Shown here in pieces: positions 31,401 to 38,696 of a stretch of DNA of 64,000 nt (position 1 is the stretch's first letter; the number at the start of each line of letters is the position of its first letter). The notes under the pieces are model-generated. The model did not search any database. It was not told the origin of the DNA and saw only the letters and a program-made list of their open reading frames with translations. The DNA is from a virus. The stretch spans positions 1 to 64,000 of IMG/VR virus record IMGVR_UViG_3300032299_001001, one strand, 5' to 3'. A program made the translations under genes and the position numbers.

Positions 31401-34400
31401 GTTGCTTGGTCGAGGGCGGCGAGATCCTGGGCCAAGGGGTTCGCTCCGATCGGAGGTTTGGCATAGCCCTCGGTCGTGCCTTCGAGAGCACCGAAGGTCG
31501 CGGCCCACGCATCTTGGAAAGCGTTGGCCAGCGGGCTCGTCTCCGCGGTCTTCTTGCCAGAGTTGAGATCGACGATGTCGCCCCAAGCCTCGGCCACGGG
31601 TCCGGACAGCGAGGTCTTCTTGCCTTTGGTCTTGGCTTTACCGAGCCCGAGTTGCAGGGCGAGCTTGAGAAATTCCGGACTCTCCATGAGACCGCGTGCG
31701 GTCTCCTCGGCATTGACCAGATAGGCAAAGCGGCGATCGGCATCGGCTCCGACCACGTTCGGGTTGGAGAGGTCATCGACCTGACGGCTCAACTGCGCCA
31801 GTGTTGTGGGGTTATTACCCGCGGGGACTTCGAGACCGTTGGTCCGGGCGACAGCCTTGAGCATTCGCACACGGAAGGCTTCGATTCCTTTGATCGCGGC
31901 CTTCTCGACGGTGTTGAGTTTTTCCAGTCTGGCGAACTTTGTTTTGGAGAACACATGGGCGATCTCGTGCAACATGGTCAGCCCGATGTCATCGGCCTCA
32001 TGCCAGTTATCGAGGTTGAGCACGACCGAGTAGCGGCCGACTGGCGAAGTCGCGTTCTCGTCGACTCCGAGCACACCGGCCCAAGAGGTCCGCGTCTGTC
32101 CGGTCACAAGATCGAACGCCCGTGCCCGGGCTTCTTTGCCGGCTTGTTTGCGGGTGCGCCCCGACTCACCGCCGAAAGCATACGTCTCCACGCCACCCGG
32201 AGTGGTCACCTCGAAGACACCCTCACCTTCCTCGCCTTGAACTTCCTGCACCCGAGCCCGCACTTCTTCACCGCGCAAAGGCTGGGTCGCGAAGTTGCGG
32301 CGGAAGATACCGACCTGCATCGCGATGTCATCAATGTTGAGACCGAACCGCTGACCCTGGCTCAAGACGACCTTGGCAATCATCCGCATGAACGCCGGTC
32401 GGTCGCCATCTTGCGCCATGAACTCAAGCGCGGCCTTCGGACCTTCGAAGATCCGGCTACGCACGGCCTCTTGGGCATTGCGGCGGATCGCATCGATCCG
32501 CTCACGGTTGGCCATGTAACTGGAAAATTCCTCTTGGTATCCGGCGACGAGTTCTTCAACTGATCGACCCATCAGGTCGGCCATGTTCGCCTCGGTCGCG
32601 GCGACAACGCGGCGTCCCTTGGTCGCGGCGAGAGCGTCGAGGGTGGTCGAGACTGCTTGGTAGATCTTCTCGACGACTGCCTCAGAGAGGCCGGCGACTA
32701 GACTGCGGTCGCCGATGAAGGAGCCGACGAAGGCTCGCCTCGCGGTGCTGGCGTTCCGTTGGTCAGGAGTTCCTCCCAGGCCAAGTCCTCCACCAGATCC
32801 AGCGGGTCCAGCCGGAACAGTTCCGGTTTGGCCATCATCAGTTCGGCCCACACGGTTACGTCCCCGTTGAGTGCCCGCTCGATTACGTCCTCGCCCACGG
32901 CTTTCTGTAGGCCCTCCGGCAGCGACCGGTTGCGCTCCAGTAGTCCGCCCACGAAGATCGTTAGCATTTGCGGGTTGTCCCGAAAGTATTTCTGAACCTT
33001 GTTGGGTTCCTTGGTTGATTTGGTCATAGGTTTTATTCCCTTGGAGATACTCTAGCAGTTCTTCGACACGTTGCTGGTCGCTTTCGCTCAATTCTTCTCC
33101 GCGGAGATGGTCTTTAAGAAGGTCGTCATCCTCTTCACTCAGGCGAGAACGGCGCTCCCGAGCATCCATCGCGGCATCGCTGGTCCGCTCGGCAAACCTC
33201 TCAGCCGGAGTCTGTTGGGGCCGCGCATCTCCGGTCGTCCCCGCGGCGAGATCGGCTTCTGCCGCCCGCTGGTTACGTCCGGTCCGGACCGCCGATTTCT
33301 TGGCGCTCTGCGCCTTGGTCATCGCCGTCTTGATCGGGCTGAAATCTCCGTAGCTCTGCCAACGCTTCACGATCGGCTCGACCGCGGCCGATGCCTGTGC
33401 TGCGGTTTGCCCCGAGGCCACGAGTTCCTCGGTGATCTGACGCGCTGCTTCCTGCACATCGCGACCGGTATCGGCTCCCGTCTCGTTCTCCTGATTGCTC
33501 TCGAAGATATCGAGCATCCGGCTGTTGAACTTTTTGAAGAGCGCGAGATCGCGCACCGGAGGCACACCCTTCTTATCGCGGCCGGCCACCTGTTCGATGA
33601 TCGAGGCATCGGCTTCGTCGGAAGCCATCGCTTTGGCCTCGGGATCGAGGTCGCTGCGACGATCAATGAACCGTGCAGCCCGTGCCCGTGCATCGCCGAC
33701 AAAGAACTGGTCGGCCTCGTCGAGGCTTTCCAGCTTTGACTGCACCGAACCAACGGTTTTGCCCGCGCTCTCTTTCTGTGTCTGCTTGCCCTTGCGAGCC
33801 CGCTCACTGCGAAGTAAACGCTCGGGTGAGTTGAAATAGATATTGTCAAAACCTCCCGGGCCGGTGTTCTCCCCGTTCACCGAAAAGTCATAGGCGGCAT
33901 CTCCGCGGCGATAGGTGTTGCCGTTGTAGACGACCTTAGTCACGACGTTGGCGGTCTGACCGTTCTTCATCGTGCGCGGCTCCACTTGCACACCTTCGGG
34001 AAGATTCTGAAGCTGGTCATCCGGCACCGGGACATCGAGTCCGAGGTTCATCTGACGCACCGTGGTGAAGAGGTTCTTCATCCACTTGCCGAAGTTTACG
34101 ACTTCTTTGACCCCGGGCTCACCTTCCTTGTCGAAGTAGCGCACCTCGCCCGGCACCTTGTTCGTCTTGCCGGGGTTGGCGTAGAGACCATCGTCGAAGA
34201 ACGCCTCTTGCGGCTGACCTTCTTGGTAAGGTGTCCCAAAGACGCGCTCGGCTTTCGCCTTGGTCGGCTTCGGTCCGAGCACCGAATTAACGGCAACATC
34301 GACCGGTGACTGCTTCGGCGTGGGCTGCTTGAACATCCCGAGCCGGTTGTATTGCTGCGGGGTAAAGACGAGCTTCTCTTGGTTGCCCTCGGCATCCGGC

Positions 34401-36721
34401 TCGGTCACCACGACCACGTTGCCATTCGGACGGCGGGCTTCGAAAGTCGCACCGAACGAAAGCGAGTCATCGGCTTTCTCATCCGAGAGGTAGACCGTCA
34501 CCTTGTCCTTGGGTTGCAGGCTCTCGACAAATTGGCGCGACTGATCCGGAGGACGGTTGACCGTTTGCTGTGCGACTTTGACCTGCTCGACTTTGGTATC
34601 GGCGATCGTCTGCTTGCTCTTCTGAATCTCCGCATCGAGTGCCGTCGCTTCGGCCGGCGCTTTGCTTAAAGTGTCTTCGACCTGAACGAGCTTTTGATAC
34701 AGCGGCTCGGTCAGCGTGCTCTTGGCTTCCGGTGCCAGGTCCCGGCGCTCGATCTCCCCGATCGAACTCTCCAGCGTGGTCCGCGCATCTCGCAGCAAGG
34801 TCACCGCATTGCGGTCCAGTGTCTCAGCGGTCTCCGCTGCTTGGTCCACGATCGAGACTTCAGGGCGGGCCAGTGCCGCCTTGGAAATTTCCTCCGCGCC
34901 CATCGTTGCGAGATCGGGCATCGGTGTCGGTTGTTCGACCGGCGGAGTCTGCACTGCCGGGATCGAAGTAGCAGTTAGACGAGTCAGCGCAGGGGCCGCA
35001 ACGATCTCGACTTCGCTCTCCGCAGGAACTTCGACCTCCGTGCCATCATTGGCCCGCAGCAAAAACCTTGCACCGTCTTGGGCCAGTGACCCCTCGTAGC
35101 CATTGAACCGCACATTGGAACCAACCGCCTGACCAGCCGGCGTCATGTCCGGACCATCATCAAGCACCGATTCCGTGGCCGGGGTGCGCGGTTTAGGTTT
35201 CTGGACCGGGGTGCGTTTTACCTGCGTCGATCCGACCTCATCGTCATCGAAGAACCCAAGGGCTTTCTGTGCCAGAGCTTTTTCCGATCGGGTCGGGAGA
35301 TTGAGATACTCGACACCATTAAGCAGCGAGAACACTTCACCCTGCGGAGTTGAAAACCTCGGCAACCCAGAAAACTTTTGTGGATCAGGGTTAAAGATCG
35401 CGACCTTGCCTTCGTCATTACGGCGAAAATCAAAACCCCCAACAACCTTCGGCTCCGACCAGTTACTCTCAAGGACTGTGAGTGGTTGGCCCGACGCCGG
35501 ATCCTCCGGGATGTTGACTAGTGTCTGCTGTGTAGTCCGGCGCAACTTCTCCGCCGTCTGCGGAGCCAGTGCTTCGATGACACTGCCAGCGCCACCCAAA
35601 GCACCGCCGACTGTGGCCCCCGCCAGAGCGGCAATCCGCCGCTCCCGTTCCGCTTCCGGCGTTCCGACCACTTCCTCGATCGTCCGGTTCGGATCGGCCG
35701 CACCGAGAGCGGCTTGCTCCAATCCGGTCTGCACATACTCGGTGCCACCTTCCAAGGTTGCCGCAGCAGGAAGACCAACACCAACGCTTCGGGCCACCCG
35801 GCCAGGAAATGAAATCCCTGTGGCTGTATCGACACCCTCTGCTGCCGCCCGTCCCGTCTTCGTGAAAGGCTTGAGAAATTTCCCCGCGATAAAGACCTCA
35901 CCCAAAGTATCGAGTGCAGCCCCAGGAACAGCAAACGCTGCCGCTGCCAAGGCATCCCCTTCACCCGTCTCTTGGGCGATCTGACCGAAGCTCCCGCCCG
36001 CGATCTGGCCAAAGTTGGCGGCATAAGCACCTCCGATAGCTCCTCGGGTAGCTGCTTTATTGATGAGTTCAGCCCCCTCACCGAGAAGCATTCTTTTCGC
36101 GACCATCCCGGCCACTTCTTTTTCCGCGACATCTTTGGCCAACCCCGCAGTCACCCGCTTGCCAATCTCATTGGCCACAATTTTCTTCGCCACCGTCTTC
36201 GCGGCAAAACCACCGACGCCACCACCGACGGCCGAGACAAGTAACTGCGGGATCTGCTCACCAAGTAACCCAGCCGCATAAGTCGCCGCATCCCCCAGCC
36301 CGCCAATCTCCTCGAAGGGATCCTGCACAGTCGCTTGGTTCTGCGCGGCCTCCTCCATCTTACGGACGTAATTATCCAGCCCGAACTCCTCGATTCCCTC
36401 CACCCCGAGCGCCTGCCCCATGAGCCCGACCAACCCGTAGCCGAGACCTTGGGTCTGGTCGACACCGCGATCTAAACCAGTCGAGAACTCTTCGCGGAGG
36501 GTGCGTTCGGGCGCGGGATTCAGGATCGTCCCGCGTAGAGCAACCCTCGAAGCAAACTCCTCTAAGGGAACAACCACGTCTTCCTCTTCACTTGAAGAAG
36601 CACTGGGGGGTGGAGTGGTTCCGGGCGGACGCGCCGAAAGGCGGTAGAAATCTTCTACTGGGATTATTACATCCTCGGAAGTCTCAGTTGCCGCATCATC
36701 CTCAAGGTCATACCAAGCCAT
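25454..36721 (-). CDS. Giant polyvalent protein (3755 aa), probable ejected virion protein
   Basis: A short acidic N-terminus with a repeated EDVIIPVEDF/EDVVVPLEEF motif leads to a glycine-rich hydrophobic region (about 90-390). Then come linkers and a zincin-like protease segment (TMLHEIAHVF near 1580). A ParB-like segment follows (MTPDEFRRLVP, DHEGRSRIDAVR near 1855-1945), then a domain with IHDLFGHAAEDYQFGARGE near 2140, a kinase-like segment (2590-2765) and a long helical C-terminal part resembling LPD38-type regions. This matches the polyvalent-protein concept: large multi-domain proteins delivered with phage DNA. It lies last after other ejection genes. ESRA-type motifs mark several boundaries, and three small genes overlap linker regions. 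Confidence 0.8.
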   Translation of the reverse strand: MAWYDLEDDAATETSEDVIIPVEDFYRLSARPPGTTPPPSASSSEEEDVVVPLEEFASRVALRGTILNPAPERTLREEFSTGLDRGVDQTQGLGYGLVGLMGQALGVEGIEEFGLDNYVRKMEEAAQNQATVQDPFEEIGGLGDAATYAAGLLGEQIPQLLVSAVGGGVGGFAAKTVAKKIVANEIGKRVTAGLAKDVAEKEVAGMVAKRMLLGEGAELINKAATRGAIGGAYAANFGQIAGGSFGQIAQETGEGDALAAAAFAVPGAALDTLGEVFIAGKFLKPFTKTGRAAAEGVDTATGISFPGRVARSVGVGLPAAATLEGGTEYVQTGLEQAALGAADPNRTIEEVVGTPEAERERRIAALAGATVGGALGGAGSVIEALAPQTAEKLRRTTQQTLVNIPEDPASGQPLTVLESNWSEPKVVGGFDFRRNDEGKVAIFNPDPQKFSGLPRFSTPQGEVFSLLNGVEYLNLPTRSEKALAQKALGFFDDDEVGSTQVKRTPVQKPKPRTPATESVLDDGPDMTPAGQAVGSNVRFNGYEGSLAQDGARFLLRANDGTEVEVPAESEVEIVAAPALTRLTATSIPAVQTPPVEQPTPMPDLATMGAEEISKAALARPEVSIVDQAAETAETLDRNAVTLLRDARTTLESSIGEIERRDLAPEAKSTLTEPLYQKLVQVEDTLSKAPAEATALDAEIQKSKQTIADTKVEQVKVAQQTVNRPPDQSRQFVESLQPKDKVTVYLSDEKADDSLSFGATFEARRPNGNVVVVTEPDAEGNQEKLVFTPQQYNRLGMFKQPTPKQSPVDVAVNSVLGPKPTKAKAERVFGTPYQEGQPQEAFFDDGLYANPGKTNKVPGEVRYFDKEGEPGVKEVVNFGKWMKNLFTTVRQMNLGLDVPVPDDQLQNLPEGVQVEPRTMKNGQTANVVTKVVYNGNTYRRGDAAYDFSVNGENTGPGGFDNIYFNSPERLLRSERARKGKQTQKESAGKTVGSVQSKLESLDEADQFFVGDARARAARFIDRRSDLDPEAKAMASDEADASIIEQVAGRDKKGVPPVRDLALFKKFNSRMLDIFESNQENETGADTGRDVQEAARQITEELVASGQTAAQASAAVEPIVKRWQSYGDFSPIKTAMTKAQSAKKSAVRTGRNQRAAEADLAAGTTGDARPQQTPAERFAERTSDAAMDARERRSRLSEEDDDLLKDHLRGEELSESDQQRVEELLEYLQGNKTYDQINQGTQQGSEILSGQPANANDLRGRTTGAQPVAAGGPTESRGRGRNRAGTQRGRNRVGRTDDGQTGTVPAGPAGSGGGLGLGGTPDQRNASTARRAFVGSFIGDRSLVAGLSEAVVEKIYQAVSTTLDALAATKGRRVVAATEANMADLMGRSVEELVAGYQEEFSSYMANRERIDAIRRNAQEAVRSRIFEGPKAALEFMAQDGDRPAFMRMIAKVVLSQGQRFGLNIDDIAMQVGIFRRNFATQPLRGEEVRARVQEVQGEEGEGVFEVTTPGGVETYAFGGESGRTRKQAGKEARARAFDLVTGQTRTSWAGVLGVDENATSPVGRYSVVLNLDNWHEADDIGLTMLHEIAHVFSKTKFARLEKLNTVEKAAIKGIEAFRVRMLKAVARTNGLEVPAGNNPTTLAQLSRQVDDLSNPNVVGADADRRFAYLVNAEETARGLMESPEFLKLALQLGLGKAKTKGKKTSLSGPVAEAWGDIVDLNSGKKTAETSPLANAFQDAWAATFGALEGTTEGYAKPPIGANPLAQDLAALDQATNFIEDQIIARGLTGTTAEREALLQEFMAARNMERGAEATVEEADADVDTLADPVTMSRAVSPSPIENIFDSREGIGQVPNQIDINYFGFVKYMTPDEFRRLVPGGVSDTETKDFVVGALSRGEKLGPPFLSATWDDTAGVWKIKDHEGRSRIDAVREVYGTVPVPVHIFPTGMRAGDLTPQMRDAAFIPQRQVRWWEIPDLRDFVEPVTIQTPQESRAISNESREALSNQGATNDRRNQPALQATTPGMGSASGGDQVQRQTVRPNAEPNPFVQEGVSAYNARYGLGEVVRGHYAPVDEQRARSIAAAYDALPVLDEGRETQDAYRQLGFEIQQQWDYAINTMGVTFEPWTTEGQPYANSREMVRDVRDNKHLWFFTGGEPHPLLNQPDADGLTMNDKLRAIHDLFGHAAEDYQFGARGEENAWIKHSQMFTPLAQRALTTETRGQNSWVNYGAHNYAADGTRIKVPASERPFATQKVALLPEEFMDWRGALAADTVTESRAVAMEFVSPNERENLTFAQARAALTGTQQEQLRAFASRIHTVFGLDQSRVSDAIGDWADGAEPTTVTEHYAPGLTYEDVEVMAALKGALRNQKQVIPFLRDSEGTSRLYDVFIPNQTADQSRGILETAGIQFRTLIEQNGGTRVLIFDKNGSLFLPVRELVSSNNYETKYYKGTGNFLGNEDSREAGRAAYARTVGSAIARSRLAGRDTGRPDSVRATRLSELAAEAGLTLPNEDLNESRAVGESPNLIYQDAEGNLRGRPRTGSPEGNIGRALLRLQESANRGRDLGAGESFRFRADTGGQADQRLEQRRRAQGAAAFEELINVLEEQGLILDPESFENTVINGRKKIGDGSEHQVHSDKPTNRVIKYTNPDVTGSGVVGQSINVFDYLTNLNAHKKLFNIDIRLEGLVDLGEPFPRIVTSQPYIKGRDSTIPEINSYFRDELKFTKQDDGSWVRVRNGEVQRVWDVVPGNVKTVKIGKKKVVVPFDVQISIQSNAASGAVDQPNESRARGRVWRPVTRRTPTGGTISRGGMFAVDELLDKRAGDLYRSSRMAIKVDVSKIQDLSRVLERQIKNFYKGETPPLETINTALGNLDNPLTEQQIGEIEDLRARGLTNQAAKKRDQYIRDNRRNFKQNKQTQALAQLPEELAATIREMSSHIESLSRQLPNEGLVNGDLAITVDEALGTYLNRSYAIFDDPQWTDRVRKDAKVMDAARKYIRNSLAKAKAQDLIADAADEGRTLSRIDAEALANDSVIDDEVENLLEGYLAIGAEAPTIEVLSGRIPGQKNLSMFNQRGNIAPEIQALWGRYEDPSVNYAKTVMKLSSVIANDNFLKELRDLGIQEGWLWSRENNPDDTRHPPGYVRISTEKNPSLRPLGGMYVHPDLAEGLFKMFPVGSTEEHYAWLRALMKLTGISMATKTVGSVASQVRNFFGNYMPLIAGGNLGLDDITSGDFKRRFANSTDTVLASTFGKYRNMSRAEWRVKIDDYIRRGIVGESITTGLLEDLLTASRRAGSPDFGDFVWNKVGDPFKRVADFAVKTYSAGDDWFKVMIYEAEQDKYRRAFPDWDDNKIKEKAAVIARDIHWTYSLAPAIVQDLKKFPFVAPFVTFTSEVIRTTYNLQKLARQEITEGRATGNKELEAIGWKRVRGMTIAAFLPFAVGSAAMAMAGISGEDEEDLRRFLPDWQKNSQLVLFRKANGEIDFLDVSFLDPYEYFKKPLTAFMRSIRSPGSADEILLKGTMDMVRQAIDPFTSEQIFAGAIMDVMRNRDAAGRQVYNPQDTGANIGLNVARKIFYDPFVPGTVNSAERIGKAAFGIESETGRSYNLINELSSVALGQRVSSVDAQQALQFKSSRFMREMRDASALFNREFTAQGTRSAGDVIDGYARSNAARRSLIDSIRRDYLAAIRLGVSVQRAKAILRDGGLGGDTIKMVTTGIYKPYDASKQSIDLVRSRGKNDRVSAYNQARRSAVPREILADR
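28975..29199 (-). CDS. Nested small gene in +1 frame of giant gene (second of pair)
   Basis: 74 residues from ATG 29199, eight bases after the stop of the nested gene before it, in the same frame. Basic N-terminus, then an acidic helix (KETFEDDREREALKGTSEGL) and YYASKNPPTEAEISAQARAS with VPTLAGKPIND. Third codon positions are mostly G or C, as in real genes here, while the giant protein over the same DNA is arginine/glycine/alanine-rich linker. No motif recognised. Real but unproven. Confidence 0.5.
   Translation of the reverse strand: MKTSTKAAPSVKARISSTKMPKETFEDDREREALKGTSEGLYYASKNPPTEAEISAQARASGFVPTLAGKPIND
29209..29400 (-). CDS. Nested small gene in +1 frame of giant gene (first of pair)
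   Basis: 63 residues from an ATG one base after GTAATAAC (29402-29409). The sequence looks like a normal compact protein: KPGEPLTLEQWDRLLQEAGW then DATLDGPTAFELPGFPN. The giant frame here reads a repetitive arginine-alanine linker (residues about 2441-2504). The junction motif, the start position and the codon bias all favour translation. Function unknown. Confidence 0.6.
   Translation of the reverse strand: MKQNITKEPATSSATKIPVKPGEPLTLEQWDRLLQEAGWRDATLDGPTAFELPGFPNSQPKQD
29402..29409 (-). promoter_or_regulatory. GTAATAAC junction motif inside giant gene
   Basis: Exact minus-strand copy, read by the giant frame as Ser-Asn-Asn, immediately followed by T and the ATG of the nested gene. Every other minus-strand copy found stands between two genes. 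Its presence here is independent support for the nested pair. Confidence 0.55.
32698..33027 (-). CDS. Nested 109-aa gene in +1 frame of giant gene
   Basis: 109 residues with ordinary protein composition: NKVQKYFRDNPQMLTIFVGG, LLERNRSLPEGLQKAVGEDV, VWAELMMAKPELFRLDPLDL. It has hydrophobic helices and G/C-ending codons almost throughout, until a serine/proline-rich tail. AAGGGAATAAAACCT precedes the ATG. The giant protein over the same bases (residues 1232-1341) is glutamine-, glycine- and arginine-rich low-complexity sequence, including TESRGRGRN. This strongly suggests that the nested frame is the older or better-conserved one. Function unknown. Confidence 0.65.
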   Translation of the reverse strand: MTKSTKEPNKVQKYFRDNPQMLTIFVGGLLERNRSLPEGLQKAVGEDVIERALNGDVTVWAELMMAKPELFRLDPLDLVEDLAWEELLTNGTPAPRGEPSSAPSSATAV

Positions 36722-36760
36722 TGGTAAAGGTAGCTGTTAAGAGGTTATTACGCAACGCGA

Positions 36761-38242
36761 TCACTTGGAGTCTTCGTCTTCTTCCTCGGATCCGGTCAAC
36801 TCATTAGTGAAATCCCTCAACCAGCGTGCAGGAACACCTACGCCGGGGATGGCAGTCACGTCGCCGCTCGCCACGCTTTTTGCACCTTGATATAGAGTGT
36901 TGGCTGCAAATTCGTTGGCTTTTCGCAAGCCCTCGACAGATCCGCGCACAGCGTCTTTAGCCAGCCGAGCCACCCCGCGACCGCTCGCATCGTATCCCCG
37001 ACCTGCGAGTCCCAGCGCCAAGCCGCCACCTTCAGCGTCACCTTTTCTAAGCAACTCATACTTAAAAGTCTCTGCCGGCATTAGCTCACCGCTTTGTGAC
37101 ACCACAAGTAATCCGGGCGACTTCTCGGCTCGGGCCGCTACGTCACGATTGATTGCTGAGATGTTGACTCCTTTTTCACTGGTGTGCTCAAGTTCCAAGT
37201 CACGAATGTTCACAACTTTACCCTCTACACTCGGGGTGCGAGCGAGCACTGCTCGCAGACCAACTAGCGTCTCGTTATTTTTGGCGAGCCTCTCCTCGAT
37301 CGCGTCCCCGTCGTAGACTGTCCCGTCCGGAGCAGTATATCTTCCGGCTTTTTTAGCAGCTTGGAGTAGATTGTTTTCATCCAGAAGTCCGAGCGCATTG
37401 TTGAGTTCATTTTTTGGCTGTGCTATGCCGGCTTGCTCCAGCACTGCCTGCGCCTCTTCAGGTCTGCCTAACTCTATCAATCGTTGGGCAACGGTAGTTG
37501 CTTTGTCGGCCATAGCTAAGTCTACAGTGGGGGTTTTCGAGGAAACGTCTTGCCCGACTTTCCAGTCAGTAGTCTGAACCCGACGGTTTTCCTCCGCCGC
37601 TTTGCGGGCTACACTCTCGGCTTCCGATAACGTCAGGCCAAAGACCGGCGCATAGTTGTTGGCGAAGCCGTTGTTCCAATCATCGATAAGTTGTTTGCGG
37701 TCGGCCGACTTCATCGCACCACTGACGCGGCGGCTAAAGTCCAGATAGTCTTGGGAGAAGCCGCGCCACACTTGGTTGACTAAATCATCGGGCAGACCTT
37801 GAGGCTGTTCAGCGGTAGTAGCTTGGGTTCCCCCAGAGGCTTGCCTTTGCGCGATCTCCATCTCCCGAGCTTGCTCTTGGCGGAGCCCACCGGAATCCGG
37901 GAGATCGTCAAACACCGTCCGATTGGCCGGAGTCAAAAGATCAAAACTCCCGCCGTAAGATTCCGCCACGGGGGTTCTTAGATCAGCCTCTTGTGCCCGG
38001 CTGAGATCCACCGTCGCTCCCGCAGGGGCGGCAGGATTATTCGACAGAGAAGCAAACATTTCTTGGGCTTGCCGTGTTTGGGCATCGGGATCGTTCACCG
38101 CTTGAGCGTTGGGGGTGAACGCTTCGGCTGGTTGGGTCCGCATCTGTCTCCAACGAGAACGAGCCTCGTCGTAGATGTCACTGACATCATCGCCCTGCTT
38201 ACGCCCATACTCTTGGGCTACGAATTGTTCGAAAGGTGTCAT
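36761..38242 (-). CDS. Probable internal virion (ejection) protein
   Basis: 493 residues, mostly helical and alanine/glutamate-rich, with WRGFSQDYLDFSRRVSGAMK, DDWNNGFANNYAPVFGLTLS and many coiled stretches; it ends in an acidic EEDEDSK tail. No enzyme motif. It lies between two other helical proteins and the giant protein in one operon, the place of DNA-ejection proteins in podoviruses. Its start overlaps the upstream stop (ATGA) with GGAG before it. GTAATAAC follows it at 36744. Confidence 0.65.
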   Translation of the reverse strand: MTPFEQFVAQEYGRKQGDDVSDIYDEARSRWRQMRTQPAEAFTPNAQAVNDPDAQTRQAQEMFASLSNNPAAPAGATVDLSRAQEADLRTPVAESYGGSFDLLTPANRTVFDDLPDSGGLRQEQAREMEIAQRQASGGTQATTAEQPQGLPDDLVNQVWRGFSQDYLDFSRRVSGAMKSADRKQLIDDWNNGFANNYAPVFGLTLSEAESVARKAAEENRRVQTTDWKVGQDVSSKTPTVDLAMADKATTVAQRLIELGRPEEAQAVLEQAGIAQPKNELNNALGLLDENNLLQAAKKAGRYTAPDGTVYDGDAIEERLAKNNETLVGLRAVLARTPSVEGKVVNIRDLELEHTSEKGVNISAINRDVAARAEKSPGLLVVSQSGELMPAETFKYELLRKGDAEGGGLALGLAGRGYDASGRGVARLAKDAVRGSVEGLRKANEFAANTLYQGAKSVASGDVTAIPGVGVPARWLRDFTNELTGSEEEDEDSK

Positions 38243-38694
38243 TCGTCTCCAGTAAGTCCACTCCCAAGGGTCTTACCGCCACCGCCACTTGCGGCTGCGC
38301 GACCCCCGCTTTGGTAAGACTTAATTAGGTCCGCGACTCCGCCACCGTAGCGACTAGTGGGTGCCGCCGGAGCATTGTTACCCCCACCCCCACTACCACT
38401 CCCACCAGATCTCAGCAGACGACGGCGCTCCTCGATGTCTTCAGTTTGAAGTTTATTGACGAGCGTCAGACGCTCGGTGTCGTAAGCGAGTTTCTTGAGA
38501 TTAAACTCAGCCTCGGCCCGTTTCTGCGGAAGCAAAATTTGAGCAAGCTCGTTTTCCAAATCCATCTTCTCCTGCGCCCGCTGATTCTCCTGCGCGTCAT
38601 TAAACGCGGTCTGGAACGTAGCCGCAGGGTTCCAGCCCCACGGAACGGGGTCCGGGGCTGCGATGGGATAACTTCTGAGCCAAGATTCAGCCAT
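38239..38694 (-). CDS. Small coiled-coil virion protein
   Basis: 151 residues. The N-terminus has WLRSYPIAAPDPVPWGWNPA, then a coiled coil (about 35-95: NELAQILLPQKRAEAEFNLK, KLAYDTERLTLVNKLQTEDI) and a glycine/serine-rich low-complexity tail. It fits a minor internal virion component or ejection-protein partner. ATG follows AGGAG and overlaps nothing upstream. Confidence 0.6.
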   Translation of the reverse strand: MAESWLRSYPIAAPDPVPWGWNPAATFQTAFNDAQENQRAQEKMDLENELAQILLPQKRAEAEFNLKKLAYDTERLTLVNKLQTEDIEERRRLLRSGGSGSGGGGNNAPAAPTSRYGGGVADLIKSYQSGGRAAASGGGGKTLGSGLTGDE

Positions 38695-38696
38695 AA

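Noticed and set aside
29777-32563. Long + strand open frames (299 and 411 codons) opposite the giant gene
   Set aside because: Antisense shadows caused by strong third-position GC bias; composition is low-complexity and no start signal is present.
33071-33739. 222-codon + strand frame opposite the giant gene
   Set aside because: Arginine- and leucine-rich antisense translation with no start signal; the minus strand has the giant gene with expected codon bias.
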